A stretch of DNA of 64,000 nt from positions 1 through 64,000 of the forward strand of contig FODP01000016.1 of assembly GCA_900110395.1 (NCBI GenBank), in the 5' to 3' direction. This DNA comes from Rhodospirillales bacterium URHD0017. GTDB lineage: Bacteria > Pseudomonadota > Alphaproteobacteria > Reyranellales > Reyranellaceae. The translations under genes and the position numbers were made by a program. The notes below the pieces were generated by a model. That model was not told the DNA's origin. It searched no databases and saw only the letters and a list, made by a program, of their open reading frames with translations. Below are positions 53,888-62,458 of the stretch, in pieces (the first letter of the stretch is position 1; each line of letters begins with the position of its first letter).

Positions 53888-55458
53888 CAGTCAAAAGTGG
53901 ACAGCTCGAAATCATAGAGTTCGACACTGCTATGGGCATCGCCCGCATAGGGGATCGTGGCTGTCGTTGGCGATAGACCCACGGTCAACTCGGTACCTGT
54001 GCTTGTCACTGTGAATTTGCCGGAGCACGTCATGCTGCCGTCGGGGTCTTCCTCGATCGTGGAGTCGATCACGCTTCGAGTTCGAGACACCTCTCCCGCG
54101 GTAAAGCTGCAACGGAAATTACCGCCGTCGCCGGGATAGCGCAGCGGCAGATATCGAAAGAAGACGTGTCTTGATGAGCTGGTTCGAAAGCGGATTGCGG
54201 CAAGGTAGGTTCCGGCGGGCAGCCACGGCAGGTCCATTAGGAGTTCGTGAGGGCCGCTATCTGCGGCCTCCGTCACAGTCACGCTCGACCCATCGGGGTT
54301 GAACTCCACTGCCACGCCCTTTGCCGTCCAGCCGTGGAACCCCTTTACGACGGGCCGCAATGTTCCGCGAGCTTCAGTGGTCGGCTCGGGATACGCAATG
54401 TTGAGCGCCTTAGCGATGGACCGCCCAGCACGGCGAGAGGCGAGATCCTCCATGCCGATCCTCAGATGGTCACCCGATGAGAACCACTGCGGCGGCCAGC
54501 TCTCGAAAAGCGGGTTCGGCGCGATGAAGTTCGAATAGTCCGCCGCGACTGCAGCTACAGCAGACCGCAGCTGCTCAAGGTAGGTCCCAGGGAGCTCATG
54601 ACAGGGATACGGCTGCGTCAACAAGATCAGCTTGGCACCGTGACGTGCCGTGAGCGCAGCCAGGCGGCGCAGCTCGATCTCGGTATTCGAACGTCGCACG
54701 CCGAAGACGTCACGCGTAAAGTCCCAATCCTGCACGTCAACGTGACGACTGAGCGATGGCCCGCAGAGATCATAGACCTTCTGCATCTGTTGGGCCGGGA
54801 GCCGATGGACGTCCTCCTCCGGCCGCCAACCTCGAGAGGCGCGGAGCGCTTGAATGACGGCAGGCCAGAGCTTGTCAAAGCTCAAAAGACCATTCTGCTC
54901 GAAAGTCGTTCCAAGATTGTAGACAGGCCGCACGATGTCATGTCGCAACGCCAGCGTAGCCGGCGAAGTCCACGCTGCCATTGGGCCGAATGCGCTACGC
55001 AGCCGATCTTCACCCCCGACGACGCTGGCGTTAAGCGCATCGAGGGTGCGTGGCGAATTATTGAGGCTGAAATAGAGCACCACCACTTTGATTGTCGGAA
55101 CATTGCGCAACAAATAGTCGGCGATCGTGTAGTAGCCATCGAAGCCGGTGTTAGCGCAGCAACTCACGTTCGCATAGCGCATGCCACCCAGGTACTGATC
55201 AACGATGCTCGGAATGATGCCATGGAAGCCCGAACTGTCTCCGATCTGGATAACCTCCGGCCGATCACGAATTGCATTGATAATCTTCTCGTAGATCACG
55301 ACCTTGTGGAACGGCTCGGATGAATCGAAGTTCCAGTTTAAGTAGTTTGTGCGGTCGGCCGCACTCGGCGCGGCAAACATGACGTAGCCACCCTCGATCA
55401 GGCCGATGGTCGCCAGTGCCACGAGCAGTGCCTTAAAACTGGAAATATATGAACTCAT
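53887..55458 (-). CDS. SGNH-like partner of MBOAT acyltransferase
   Basis: 523 residues from ATG 55458, overlapping the end of the MBOAT gene by 26 bases. One N-terminal membrane helix (KALLVALATIGLIEGGYVMF), then a large periplasmic part. VIQIGDSSGFHGIIPSIVDQ carries a GDS-like block I near residue 70, and WFSSGDHLRIGMEDLAS a DH pair as in block V. A C-terminal beta-sandwich-like region follows (about 390-523). Such a protein next to AlgI-type MBOAT usually completes transfer of acyl groups to a polysaccharide in the periplasm (AlgJ/AlgX analogue). Lower GC than the core. Confidence 0.68.
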   Translation of the reverse strand: MSSYISSFKALLVALATIGLIEGGYVMFAAPSAADRTNYLNWNFDSSEPFHKVVIYEKIINAIRDRPEVIQIGDSSGFHGIIPSIVDQYLGGMRYANVSCCANTGFDGYYTIADYLLRNVPTIKVVVLYFSLNNSPRTLDALNASVVGGEDRLRSAFGPMAAWTSPATLALRHDIVRPVYNLGTTFEQNGLLSFDKLWPAVIQALRASRGWRPEEDVHRLPAQQMQKVYDLCGPSLSRHVDVQDWDFTRDVFGVRRSNTEIELRRLAALTARHGAKLILLTQPYPCHELPGTYLEQLRSAVAAVAADYSNFIAPNPLFESWPPQWFSSGDHLRIGMEDLASRRAGRSIAKALNIAYPEPTTEARGTLRPVVKGFHGWTAKGVAVEFNPDGSSVTVTEAADSGPHELLMDLPWLPAGTYLAAIRFRTSSSRHVFFRYLPLRYPGDGGNFRCSFTAGEVSRTRSVIDSTIEEDPDGSMTCSGKFTVTSTGTELTVGLSPTTATIPYAGDAHSSVELYDFELSTFD

Positions 55459-57025
55459 TCTGGGATCTCGCCGCAAAGAACAGCACAGCATAGAACAGGG
55501 TGAGGTAGAGCAGAGCGCGCGCCGGCCAAGACAACCGATCGAACAGGTCTACGAACTCCACGCCATGCCGAAAAGCGATCAGCTCGGTGACCACGACCGG
55601 TAGGCCGAATAGCGTCAGTCCCCATAGCAACAGGCCGTGCCCGTGCCATGACGGGAACGACATAAGGGAAGCCAGAAGAGGCCAAAGCTGGGTGGGAGTC
55701 GCCCGGAAGAATATCCAACCGACACACACCAGGTTGAACATCAGCATAATGGCAATCAGCTTGCCAAGTCGGCCAAGCGTCCGCTGCAGAAGCTCGTCGA
55801 TCGGCAGCACGCGATACAGCACCAGCAACAGGCCGTGATAGAGCCCCCACACGATGAAACCGAATCCTGCTCCGTGCCACAGCCCACCCAGGAACATGGT
55901 GATTGTCAGATTGCGCAAGGTCTGGAGGCGACCGTGCTGGTTTCCGCCGAGAGGGATGTACAGGTAATCGCGCAGCCAACGCGACAGGGAAATGTGCCAC
56001 CGCTGCCAGAAGTCGGATGGCGAGTGCGCCAAGTATGGTGTGAGAAAGTTTCGTGTCAGCTCGATACCGAACAACTTGGCGAGGCCGCGTGCGATGTCGG
56101 TATATGCCGAGAAGTCACAGTAAATCTGGCCCGCGAAGGCGTACATGTACACCCAGCCCATTCCGCTTCCCGGATACTGCATCACGGCTTCGCCGGACTG
56201 CGTGACGATGATCCCGAAATTGTCGGCAAGGCACATCTTCTTGAAAAGACCCCAAGCGATGAGAGTGAACGCGCGCTCGCATTCCTGGGGAGACGCTGCC
56301 GGTCGATTCCGGACGATCTGCGGAAGCAGTTCGGAGGCGCGTGCGATTGGGCCGGCGATAAGCTGCGGGAAGAACGCGACGAAGGTCACATAGTCGACGA
56401 ACGTTCCCGTTGGCTTGAACTTCCTTCGGTAGATGTCTGCCGTGTAGCTCAGCGTATGGAAAGTGTAGAACGATATACCGGGCGGCAAAGGCAGGCTTAC
56501 CTGCGCGACCGCAATCCCGAGCCCCAAAGCAGTGGCCGCAGCGTTCAGCTCTCCACTCAACCAGCCGGCATATTTGAAGATGCAGAGCAGGCCCACCTGG
56601 ACAACCACGCTCATCGCGAATGCTGCCTTGCGCCATCTTTGATGCTCAGACCGTGCTAGAAAAGCGCCGACGCAATAGTCGAACAGGCAGGTGAAAAGGA
56701 GCGGCACAAGGTAGATGACGCCAACTGTGGCGTATATGCCAAGACTCGCGAGAGCAAGAAGCCAATTGGCGAGCCGCGTACCTCGTGCAAGCGTGTAGAG
56801 CAAAAACGTGGCCGGAACGAAAATCAGCATAAAGGGAATGGAGTTGAACTCCATCCGCAGTCGCAATCTTGGCAGCCACTCAAGGCCCGGCGTCGCCGTC
56901 AGCTGTTCGTTGAAAAAGCCCCAAAGCAGGCTCGCGAAGCACACGATGGCAACAATCGCATACGCGACTTTAGCCCAAGTCGCATCCCGGAGGGCCGGCT
57001 GCTGCGCGATGACGTCCTTTGCCAT
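55433..57025 (-). CDS. MBOAT-family O-acyltransferase (AlgI/PatA-like)
   Basis: 530 residues, about ten or more membrane segments. Family marks: PGISYFTFHTLSYTADIYRR-like stretch (residues about 187-205), GPIARASELLPQI, FWQRWHISLSRWLRDYLYIP (from about 340), and the catalytic His in FLGGLWHGAGFGFIVWGLYH near 375-392. It brings acyl (commonly acetyl) groups across the inner membrane for surface polysaccharide modification with the SGNH-like partner that overlaps it downstream. Part of the lower-GC segment beyond the tRNA. Confidence 0.9.
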   Translation of the reverse strand: MAKDVIAQQPALRDATWAKVAYAIVAIVCFASLLWGFFNEQLTATPGLEWLPRLRLRMEFNSIPFMLIFVPATFLLYTLARGTRLANWLLALASLGIYATVGVIYLVPLLFTCLFDYCVGAFLARSEHQRWRKAAFAMSVVVQVGLLCIFKYAGWLSGELNAAATALGLGIAVAQVSLPLPPGISFYTFHTLSYTADIYRRKFKPTGTFVDYVTFVAFFPQLIAGPIARASELLPQIVRNRPAASPQECERAFTLIAWGLFKKMCLADNFGIIVTQSGEAVMQYPGSGMGWVYMYAFAGQIYCDFSAYTDIARGLAKLFGIELTRNFLTPYLAHSPSDFWQRWHISLSRWLRDYLYIPLGGNQHGRLQTLRNLTITMFLGGLWHGAGFGFIVWGLYHGLLLVLYRVLPIDELLQRTLGRLGKLIAIMLMFNLVCVGWIFFRATPTQLWPLLASLMSFPSWHGHGLLLWGLTLFGLPVVVTELIAFRHGVEFVDLFDRLSWPARALLYLTLFYAVLFFAARSQNEFIYFQF

Positions 57026-57191
57026 CTACGCGCGCCCCACTCGGCGCAAAACAAGCTTGGCAAAGAAAACCGGTGGCGCCAGGTGCGTGGTGCAGTCGGC
57101 TCCAACAGGCATCAGTTTCTGTCCCAAAGCTCAGCTCACATTATGTCTGAGCTTCGACTCATACATACGCAACATCGTCTCGTCTCCCACT

Positions 57192-57416
57192 TTAGTGGAT
57201 TCCCCTGCAAGCCCGCGCTTGGTCACGCAGCCGGCCATAGTCTGGCATCATCACGCCACGCACCATGCCATCGCGCGGCAGAGTGGACAGCTCATTGGCA
57301 GCCCGTAGCTGCTGCTCGGCTGAATACTCGACCTCACGCGGACAGGCGCTAGAAACGGCCGTCGCGCAGCCGGCGGTCGACGTCGTCAGGAGTGCGAGGG
57401 CCATGAGCGTCCGCAT
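57192..57416 (-). CDS. Rz1-like outer-membrane spanin lipoprotein
   Basis: 74 residues from ATG 57416, out of frame inside the 3' part of the Rz-like gene (overlap 57349-57416). Lipoprotein signal MRTLMALALLTTSTAGCATA with lipobox STAGC, followed by a short polar body with two more cysteines (SACPRE and ARACRG). Nested Rz/Rz1 genes are typical of phage lysis cassettes. The o-spanin joins the i-spanin to disrupt the outer membrane. Last gene of the lysis group. Confidence 0.7.
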   Translation of the reverse strand: MRTLMALALLTTSTAGCATAVSSACPREVEYSAEQQLRAANELSTLPRDGMVRGVMMPDYGRLRDQARACRGIH

Positions 57417-57588
57417 CCTCGATCTTCCGTTGGATCTCATTGGTCTTCTCCAGTTGCTCGACGCGAACCTCGGTGGTGCCCGAATCGTGGCCCTTGTCGT
57501 AGATGAACAACGCGATGCCGCCGGCGGCGACAACGGCGACCAGGGCGATACCGAGTTTCGACGTCAGGAAGGCGATGGCGCCGGTCAT
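57349..57588 (-). CDS. Rz-like inner-membrane spanin
   Basis: 79 residues from ATG 57588, start overlapping the lysozyme stop (ATGA). One N-terminal membrane helix (LGIALVAVVAAGGIALFIYD, about residues 12-31), then a heptad-like coiled segment (TTEVRVEQLEKTNEIQRKIE) and a charged tail. This is the plan of an i-spanin, though shorter than lambda Rz. The Rz1-like gene starts inside it in another frame. Confidence 0.68.
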   Translation of the reverse strand: MTGAIAFLTSKLGIALVAVVAAGGIALFIYDKGHDSGTTEVRVEQLEKTNEIQRKIEDADAHGPRTPDDVDRRLRDGRF

Positions 57589-58433
57589 GTCGACAGCACC
57601 TCGCCGCGGCGCCGCTTCTGGATGTATCGCCATGTGAAGTAGGCCGCCGCCGCCAGGGCGACGATCGACAGCCCAAGCGCGCCGAGCTTCAACAGCCCCT
57701 GGACGCTCGACACGGCCTGCGTGACGCTGGTGACGGTCGTGCCGAGCTGATTGGCCTGGTCGGCCACCGTTGCCGCACCAGCCGCCATCGACAGGCCCCC
57801 GGCGATCACAGTCTTGCTCGACGCCGCCGACTTCTCGGGAGCCACCTGCTGCGGCATCAGCTCGACTGGCGGAGGCAACTTCGTCACCTCGATCGGCGCC
57901 TGTACCTCGCCGACGACGACGGTCGCGCGCTCGGGCACCGGCGTGAGGTATAGGTTGGCCTCGACATTGCGCCGGCGCAGCAGGCCCGCCGAATCGACCA
58001 GCCCGCCTGTACTGGGATCGCGCATCTTGCGCCACATGGCGAAGGCGGCCGCGGCCGCGGCCTTGTCGCCGGCATTGTGCATGCGCAGCACGGTCGACCT
58101 TGGGAAGCCGGCGGCAGGATCGGGCCCGATGTTGAAGCAGAGCGACACCATGGCCGCGAACTCGTTGTCGTTGGCGTTCGTCCTGCCGTTGCGATCTCGC
58201 GCATACTGCTCGACGCAGGCCTCAGCCCAGTCGAGGTTGCGCTCCAGGTCGGCCTCGGCCTGGGCAAGCGTGATCGCGACACCCGGCTTGGCGTTGTGGG
58301 TGTTGCCCCAGCCGTTCGTCAGCTTGCCGGCCGGGCAGAGGTACGGCATGAGGGCCGGCTGGCTGTTGCCTGCCGGACCGGCCTCGAATTCCTTGATCAG
58401 CCGATAGCCGGCAGCGTTGATCTCTCGCGGCAT
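57585..58433 (-). CDS. GH24 phage lysozyme with C-terminal membrane segment
   Basis: 282 residues. Residues 1-165 are a T4-type (GH24) lysozyme: LIKEFEAGP with catalytic Glu17, then YLCPAGKLTNGWGNT with Cys33/Thr39 in the places of the D/C and T of the family triad, and NDNEFAAMVSLCFNIGP. Past residue 190 come an Ala/Ser-rich linker with a weakly hydrophobic stretch (TVIAGGLSMAAGAATVA) and a strong membrane helix (LGALGLSIVALAAAAYFTWR) followed by a basic tail. Endolysins usually lack a C-terminal membrane helix; a holin-like or anchor function is possible. Followed by spanins. Confidence 0.88.
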   Translation of the reverse strand: MPREINAAGYRLIKEFEAGPAGNSQPALMPYLCPAGKLTNGWGNTHNAKPGVAITLAQAEADLERNLDWAEACVEQYARDRNGRTNANDNEFAAMVSLCFNIGPDPAAGFPRSTVLRMHNAGDKAAAAAAFAMWRKMRDPSTGGLVDSAGLLRRRNVEANLYLTPVPERATVVVGEVQAPIEVTKLPPPVELMPQQVAPEKSAASSKTVIAGGLSMAAGAATVADQANQLGTTVTSVTQAVSSVQGLLKLGALGLSIVALAAAAYFTWRYIQKRRRGEVLST

Positions 58434-58442
58434 GATGCCCCC

Positions 58443-58724
58443 TTATCTCCTGATGATGTTGCCGAAGTAGCCAGCTGCGGCGACCACTAGACCGCCCATG
58501 ATCACGAGGGCGATCGCGGTCCCGATCTGCTTCAGCATGCTGTTGCGTACGACCAGGTACATGGCGAAGAGATCGCGCAGGCCCCGGATGTGCTCGGGTG
58601 CGCGGTCATCGTTGAGGCCAACCGAAGCCAGGGCTTTACGCGCACCACGCTCGGCCGCGTCCTCGAGCATCGCGTCCAGCGCTGACTTCGGCAGCGACAC
58701 CATGTCGAATTCTGTGGCGGCCAC
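58443..58724 (-). CDS. small phage-type membrane protein, holin candidate
   Basis: 93 residues from GTG 58724 behind GGAAGGGATAAAACC. A soluble acidic N-terminal part (SALDAMLEDAAERGARKALA) and one or two membrane segments at the C-terminus (MLKQIGTAIALVIMGGLVVA and AAGYFGN). It lies nine bases before the lysozyme gene, the usual place for a holin or a tail-linked membrane protein. No family name is certain. Confidence 0.55.
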   Translation of the reverse strand: MAATEFDMVSLPKSALDAMLEDAAERGARKALASVGLNDDRAPEHIRGLRDLFAMYLVVRNSMLKQIGTAIALVIMGGLVVAAAGYFGNIIRR

Positions 58725-58742
58725 GGTTTTATCCCTTCCGGC

Positions 58743-58841
58743 TCATCGGCTGATCTTCTGGATGAAAGCATCGGATTGCTGGCCTTTGTGGGAAGCGACG
58801 TCTCCAGCGTGCCGTTCAGGCCATGGTTGGTGACTTTGCAT
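58743..58841 (-). CDS. short ORF of 32 codons in the prophage
   Basis: ATG 58841 follows CAGGAGAGCCCC, a good ribosome-binding site, and runs to TGA at 58743. The product (MQSHQPWPERHAGDVASHKG and on to FIQKISR) is polar and unrecognised. It fits between the tail-collar gene and the holin candidate in the same direction. Small genes in this place are common in phages; evidence is only the start signal and position. Confidence 0.35.
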   Translation of the reverse strand: MQSHQPWPERHAGDVASHKGQQSDAFIQKISR

Positions 58842-58854
58842 TGGGGCTCTCCTG

Positions 58855-59829
58855 TCAGATGCGGATCAAGTAGTTGAGGACCATAGTCGGCTGGACGATG
58901 CTGAAGGCGCCGGACGTGCCGCTCGCCGACACAAATAGCGATCCACTGGTGGCGCCAGCGCTTTGGATGTTGTTGTGGATGTGGTTTTCGCCGCCATGGT
59001 TTTGGCCGACGCCAGGGTTGGAAGTTGTATTCGTGCTCGGTCCATCCATGCTGAAGCTGGCCACGTTCACGGACAGGCTGCCGGAGGTGCTGCCGCTGAC
59101 ATTGGTCACGGCCGCATTGATCTGGCCGCCGCCGGCCGCGCCGAGCGTCACACCGTTGGGTGACACGGTCGTGTTGGTGAGGCGACCAGCGGCGCCGCCG
59201 CCCATGTCGTCTTTGCCGGCGGCGACGCGGCCGCGCAGATCGGGCAAATTGAATGTCGAGGTGCCGTTGCCAGTCCCATACGTCGTGCTGAGCACCGTGA
59301 AGAGGCCGATATAGTCCGTGCGGCTGACGGCCTGGCCGTTGCAGAGCAGCGCGCCGGCCGGCGCCGTGCTGCCCGCGAAGGGAACGACCTCACCCGTCCG
59401 GTTCCGCAGGTCCAGCAGCCGATAGGTGCCGCTGCTGGTGTGGTAGGCAACGCGCCAGATCTCGTCGACGTCGATCAGCCCCGGGGGAGCCACACGCCAG
59501 GCACCCGCTGCATGGTAGTAGACCGGGATCGCGCCCAACCCGTTCACGTTGAGCGTTGCGGCTATGCCGTTGGCGACATGAAACTGCACCAGGTGCGTCA
59601 TGCCGTCGACCAGGGCACCCGGCGCCACCGTGTAGGAGAGCGTGTAGGCCGTGGCGCTCCCGGCCGTGGTCTTGGGGCTCGACCACACGGCAAAGCGCTT
59701 CATCGCACCCTGGTGCGCCCGCAGGACATTGTTCACGCCGCTTGGCGCCATGCCCTCGGGGGCGCCGTCCGGAGCCGCCGTGGTGTTGGTGTTATCGTCC
59801 TCGTTCCAGTTGGTGGCGTAGACGTCCAT
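58855..59829 (-). CDS. phage tail-collar domain protein
   Basis: 324 residues. The N-terminal half is a phage-specific region (GAPEGMAPSGVNNVLRAHQG at 22-41). The Phage_Collar domain follows near residue 150: VPFAGSTAPAGALLCNGQAV then SRTDYIGLFTVLSTTYGTGN and STFNLPDLRGRVAAGKDDMG. The Ser/Thr/Gly-rich C-terminal part is receptor-fibre-like and ends in QPTMVLNYLIRI, as in microcystin-dependent proteins. A paralogue with the same core lies at 62455. Confidence 0.85.
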   Translation of the reverse strand: MDVYATNWNEDDNTNTTAAPDGAPEGMAPSGVNNVLRAHQGAMKRFAVWSSPKTTAGSATAYTLSYTVAPGALVDGMTHLVQFHVANGIAATLNVNGLGAIPVYYHAAGAWRVAPPGLIDVDEIWRVAYHTSSGTYRLLDLRNRTGEVVPFAGSTAPAGALLCNGQAVSRTDYIGLFTVLSTTYGTGNGTSTFNLPDLRGRVAAGKDDMGGGAAGRLTNTTVSPNGVTLGAAGGGQINAAVTNVSGSTSGSLSVNVASFSMDGPSTNTTSNPGVGQNHGGENHIHNNIQSAGATSGSLFVSASGTSGAFSIVQPTMVLNYLIRI

Positions 59830-59893
59830 GACTACATCCCTTCCATGCGCACTTCACACGTGATCACGGGTCGGTCCCATCGCGACGGTCCCC

Positions 59894-60310
59894 TCACCCG
59901 AAGAGGCTTCGCCACAGGCCATTCAGCGGATCGAGCACCGAGCCGGGTGGCCGCGATGCCATGCCGGGGCCGCCGAGGTCGCCGAAACTCGGATCCATGG
60001 GGCTGAGCGTCGCGCCATTGTTCAGCCCGGCCATGCCCATGGCGTCGGCTGTCGTGTAGGCGCCGCCCGGCCCGCTGCCTTGCGGCCCTGCATTCACGAT
60101 CGTTGCGTCAGGCTTCCAGTCCTTCAGCGCCTGGATGCCGGCAACCAGGGTCGACAAGCCGTCACGCAGACTGACGGCCGGCGTGCTCTGCTGCGGCGAC
60201 ATCAACTGCGGCGACAGGCTGAGGCCCGGCATGGTGGGAGCCTGCGGCGGGCGAAAGCCCGAGGCCGCAAGCTGGGCGAGGACACCGGGGTCGAGAGAGA
60301 AGCCGGCCAT
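59894..60310 (-). CDS. unrecognised prophage protein
   Basis: 138 residues from ATG 60310 behind AAGGAGAATTGTG, sharing one base with the upstream stop. Sequence is Gly/Pro/Ser-rich, low in structure (FSLDPGVLAQLAASGFRPPQ, then SLRDGLSTLVAGIQALKDWK in the centre, and a tail GGPGMASRPPGSVLDPLNG). No membrane segment. Transcribed in the phage direction and probably virion-related. No function assigned. Confidence 0.5.
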   Translation of the reverse strand: MAGFSLDPGVLAQLAASGFRPPQAPTMPGLSLSPQLMSPQQSTPAVSLRDGLSTLVAGIQALKDWKPDATIVNAGPQGSGPGGAYTTADAMGMAGLNNGATLSPMDPSFGDLGGPGMASRPPGSVLDPLNGLWRSLFG

Positions 60311-61023
60311 CACAATTCTCCTTGCAGGGTGTTCCAGTGCGGCGTCACTTCAGCGGCGACCGCGGCGAGCTTTGCGCGATAGAGCTCGAACAGCGCAGGG
60401 TGGTGCTTCTTCAGGTAGCCGGCTCGACCTTCGCTCCACCATGCGGGGCAGGTCGCGCACTCCGGCGCGTTTACCCTGTGCTCGTACACCCGGCAGATCG
60501 GGGCATCGACGCTGCGCAAGTACTCGAACACTTCGTCGTGCGACCATTCCTGCAGGGGCAGCCACAGCTCATAGCCGAGGCTGGTATCGCCGCTTTCCGC
60601 CGGCAGTCGGGCGAGGTCTGCGCGCTTGGTGCCACGGATGACGAGCGGAACGCCGTCCTCGATCATCCGGTAGTGCATCGGCAGCATGATATTGACGGCG
60701 CAGCAGTCGAGACGGTCGACAATCCGCTGCTGGCTCGCGCCGATCGACAGGCCCGCCGGCGTGCTCGAGGTCGGTACCAGGTCGCTCGGCAGGCCGACCT
60801 CGGCCATCCACTTCGCAGAGTTCGTCTCGATGCGCCGGAAGTGCGGCACCATGGCTTCGACCATGTCGACGATCTCGCGCACCTCCGGCAGGAGGTCGCC
60901 CGCATCGACATGGTAGAGCGTCAAGCGGCTCCATTGCGGCCGCAACAGATAGACCAGCGCGAGACTGTCCTTGCCGCCGCTGAACTGGAGCGCTGCGCGC
61001 TGATGGCGATCGAGCGGCGTCAT
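60310..61023 (-). CDS. PP-loop ATPase of the PAPS reductase family, in prophage
   Basis: 237 residues from ATG 61023, translationally coupled to the gene before (TGATG). The PP-loop SGGKDSLALVYLL is at residues 15-27, followed by LTLYHVDAGDLLPEVREIVD and PLVIRGTKRADLARLPAESG. A C-terminal cysteine pair CATCPAWW is near residue 205. The fold adenylates substrates for sulfur or amide chemistry; members include CysH, DndC and phage homologues. Here it lies among virion genes, so a role in modifying phage DNA, tRNA or a cofactor is possible. Function unproven. Confidence 0.78.
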   Translation of the reverse strand: MTPLDRHQRAALQFSGGKDSLALVYLLRPQWSRLTLYHVDAGDLLPEVREIVDMVEAMVPHFRRIETNSAKWMAEVGLPSDLVPTSSTPAGLSIGASQQRIVDRLDCCAVNIMLPMHYRMIEDGVPLVIRGTKRADLARLPAESGDTSLGYELWLPLQEWSHDEVFEYLRSVDAPICRVYEHRVNAPECATCPAWWSEGRAGYLKKHHPALFELYRAKLAAVAAEVTPHWNTLQGEL

Positions 61024-61973
61024 CACAAGATCATCGCCGCAGAGCCAGCGATACTCGCTGCCGGTCCAAGCCACGATGCGACGCCGCCGCCACCGGAAGA
61101 TGCGTTGGCGAACGTCGAGCCGCTGCCGGTACTCCAGCCGTTGCTGTCGGTGACGCCACCCGGATAGGCGCCCAGGATGCCCATGGCGGCGCGCGTGGCG
61201 AAGTCCATCGGTCCCAGGGTCTTCTGCAGCTTGTAGGCGTCTTCCGCCTGCCCGGCCTGGCCAAGCAAGCCGATCCGCGCCAGATCCATGCCCTGGAAAC
61301 TCGGCAGCATGCTCGCGATCGAGCCCTGCTGTCCGCGCTCGAACTGGTAGGCCTCATTGCCCATCTTGGCCGCGGCATCGTTCGTCGTGCGTCCGAAGTT
61401 CGTGATCATCTGCTGCACGATGCCGTTCTCGGAGCCGGAGCCGGGACGGCCCGCGGAGGCAAACGTGCTCTTGGCGCCGGGCAGCAGGTTCTGCAGGAAG
61501 TTCTCGGTCGGCGCCCGCAGCGATGCGCCAAGCGCGCCCTGGAAGTACGGATTCTTGTCGAGATTGAGGAAGTCGCCCCGGAGCGTGCTGTTCACGAAGT
61601 TGTCTCGCGCCGCGTTCACGGTGCCACCGCCCATGCCGGCGTTGCCGTAGTTTTGGGCGGAGGTCCAGAAGCCCTGCGTGTTGGGCGAGGCATCAGGCAC
61701 CGGATTGCCACCCGGCATCTTCGTGAAGAGATCGTAGATGGTGCCGGTGATGCCCCTCATCGGCCCCTGCACGAAGCTGTTGGGCTGGCTCTCGCTGCGG
61801 CTGCGCTGCTCCTGCTGCTGCTGGGTGAACGACTGTTGCTGGCCGCCACCTCCGCCGCCGCCGCCCTTGCAGATATTGCGGTTGGCGACAGGATGGGTCG
61901 CCCACGGGTCGTCCAGGATGGACTCGAACCCCAGTCCATCGTTCGTCGTCTTGATCCGATCATTCCACATCAT
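61023..61973 (-). CDS. phage structural-type protein of unknown function
   Basis: 316 residues from ATG 61973 (GGAGG six bases upstream; overlaps the GNAT stop). Begins MMWNDRIKTTNDGLGFESIL. Low-complexity runs follow: Gly8 near residue 35 and a Gln/Ser-rich stretch (QQQSFTQQQQEQRSRSESQ). The rest is Ala/Gly-rich and helical (for example NLLPGAKSTFASAGRPGSGS and MGNEAYQFERGQQG), ending in a hydrophobic Ala/Gly tail. It looks like a tail-tip or internal virion protein rather than an enzyme. Family not recognised. Confidence 0.55.
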   Translation of the reverse strand: MMWNDRIKTTNDGLGFESILDDPWATHPVANRNICKGGGGGGGGQQQSFTQQQQEQRSRSESQPNSFVQGPMRGITGTIYDLFTKMPGGNPVPDASPNTQGFWTSAQNYGNAGMGGGTVNAARDNFVNSTLRGDFLNLDKNPYFQGALGASLRAPTENFLQNLLPGAKSTFASAGRPGSGSENGIVQQMITNFGRTTNDAAAKMGNEAYQFERGQQGSIASMLPSFQGMDLARIGLLGQAGQAEDAYKLQKTLGPMDFATRAAMGILGAYPGGVTDSNGWSTGSGSTFANASSGGGGVASWLGPAASIAGSAAMIL

Positions 61974-62458
61974 GCGATCCTCCATTCCCAGGCCGGTCGG
62001 CCGTCGTGGTCTGCAATGCGTTGAAAGCCGAGCTTGGGCATGACGCGCGCCCAGCCCCGTCGGCCGCTGCCCCAAATCGCCCAGCACCCGTTGGCGCGCG
62101 CCACCTCGGCAAGCGTCGCCAGGAACGGTTGCGCCCAGTCGCGTATGCGGCTGCCGCCCACCAGCCACGCCAAACAGCGGCCATCCTCCTGCTTTGCCGT
62201 GACGACGGCGGCCACCGCCTTGCCGTCGTCGTAGATGCCCCAAAGGTCGGCGCGGCTTGCCAACAGCTCGGCAAGCACATCGGGCTTGTCGGGCGATGAA
62301 CAGATCGCAGGCTCGAGCAGCGGTCCGAGCTCCGGCCAGGCGAGAGGCAGATCGCTCAAAAGGACGTTGGCAACGACCATGCTCCCACGCGCCTTCGCCG
62401 AGGCGTCGGCGGGCAAATCGGGGGCCTGCCCTGCGTAGCCTTGGCGAAGCAGGGTCAT
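61970..62458 (-). CDS. GNAT-like protein in prophage
   Basis: 162 residues from ATG 62458 (ATGA overlap with the collar gene stop); an internal ATG at 62380 would give 136 residues and skip a repeat-derived leader. The body reads ADLWGIYDDGKAVAAVVTAK, CLAWLVGGSRIRDWAQPFLA and GRRGWARVMPKLGFQRIADH, the outline of a short GNAT-fold protein seen in tailed phages. The Q/RxxGxG loop is not clear, so acetyltransferase activity is doubtful. Confidence 0.55.
   Translation of the reverse strand: MTLLRQGYAGQAPDLPADASAKARGSMVVANVLLSDLPLAWPELGPLLEPAICSSPDKPDVLAELLASRADLWGIYDDGKAVAAVVTAKQEDGRCLAWLVGGSRIRDWAQPFLATLAEVARANGCWAIWGSGRRGWARVMPKLGFQRIADHDGRPAWEWRIA
62385..62454. repeat. interspersed repeat fused in frame to the GNAT-like gene
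   Basis: This stretch reads on the complement as LLRQGYAGQAPDLPADASAK, a reading I associate with dispersed intergenic repeats that read through in several alphaproteobacteria. Here it would form the first 25 residues of the GNAT-like protein if ATG 62458 is used. Recognised from memory; a genome search would decide. Confidence 0.35.
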
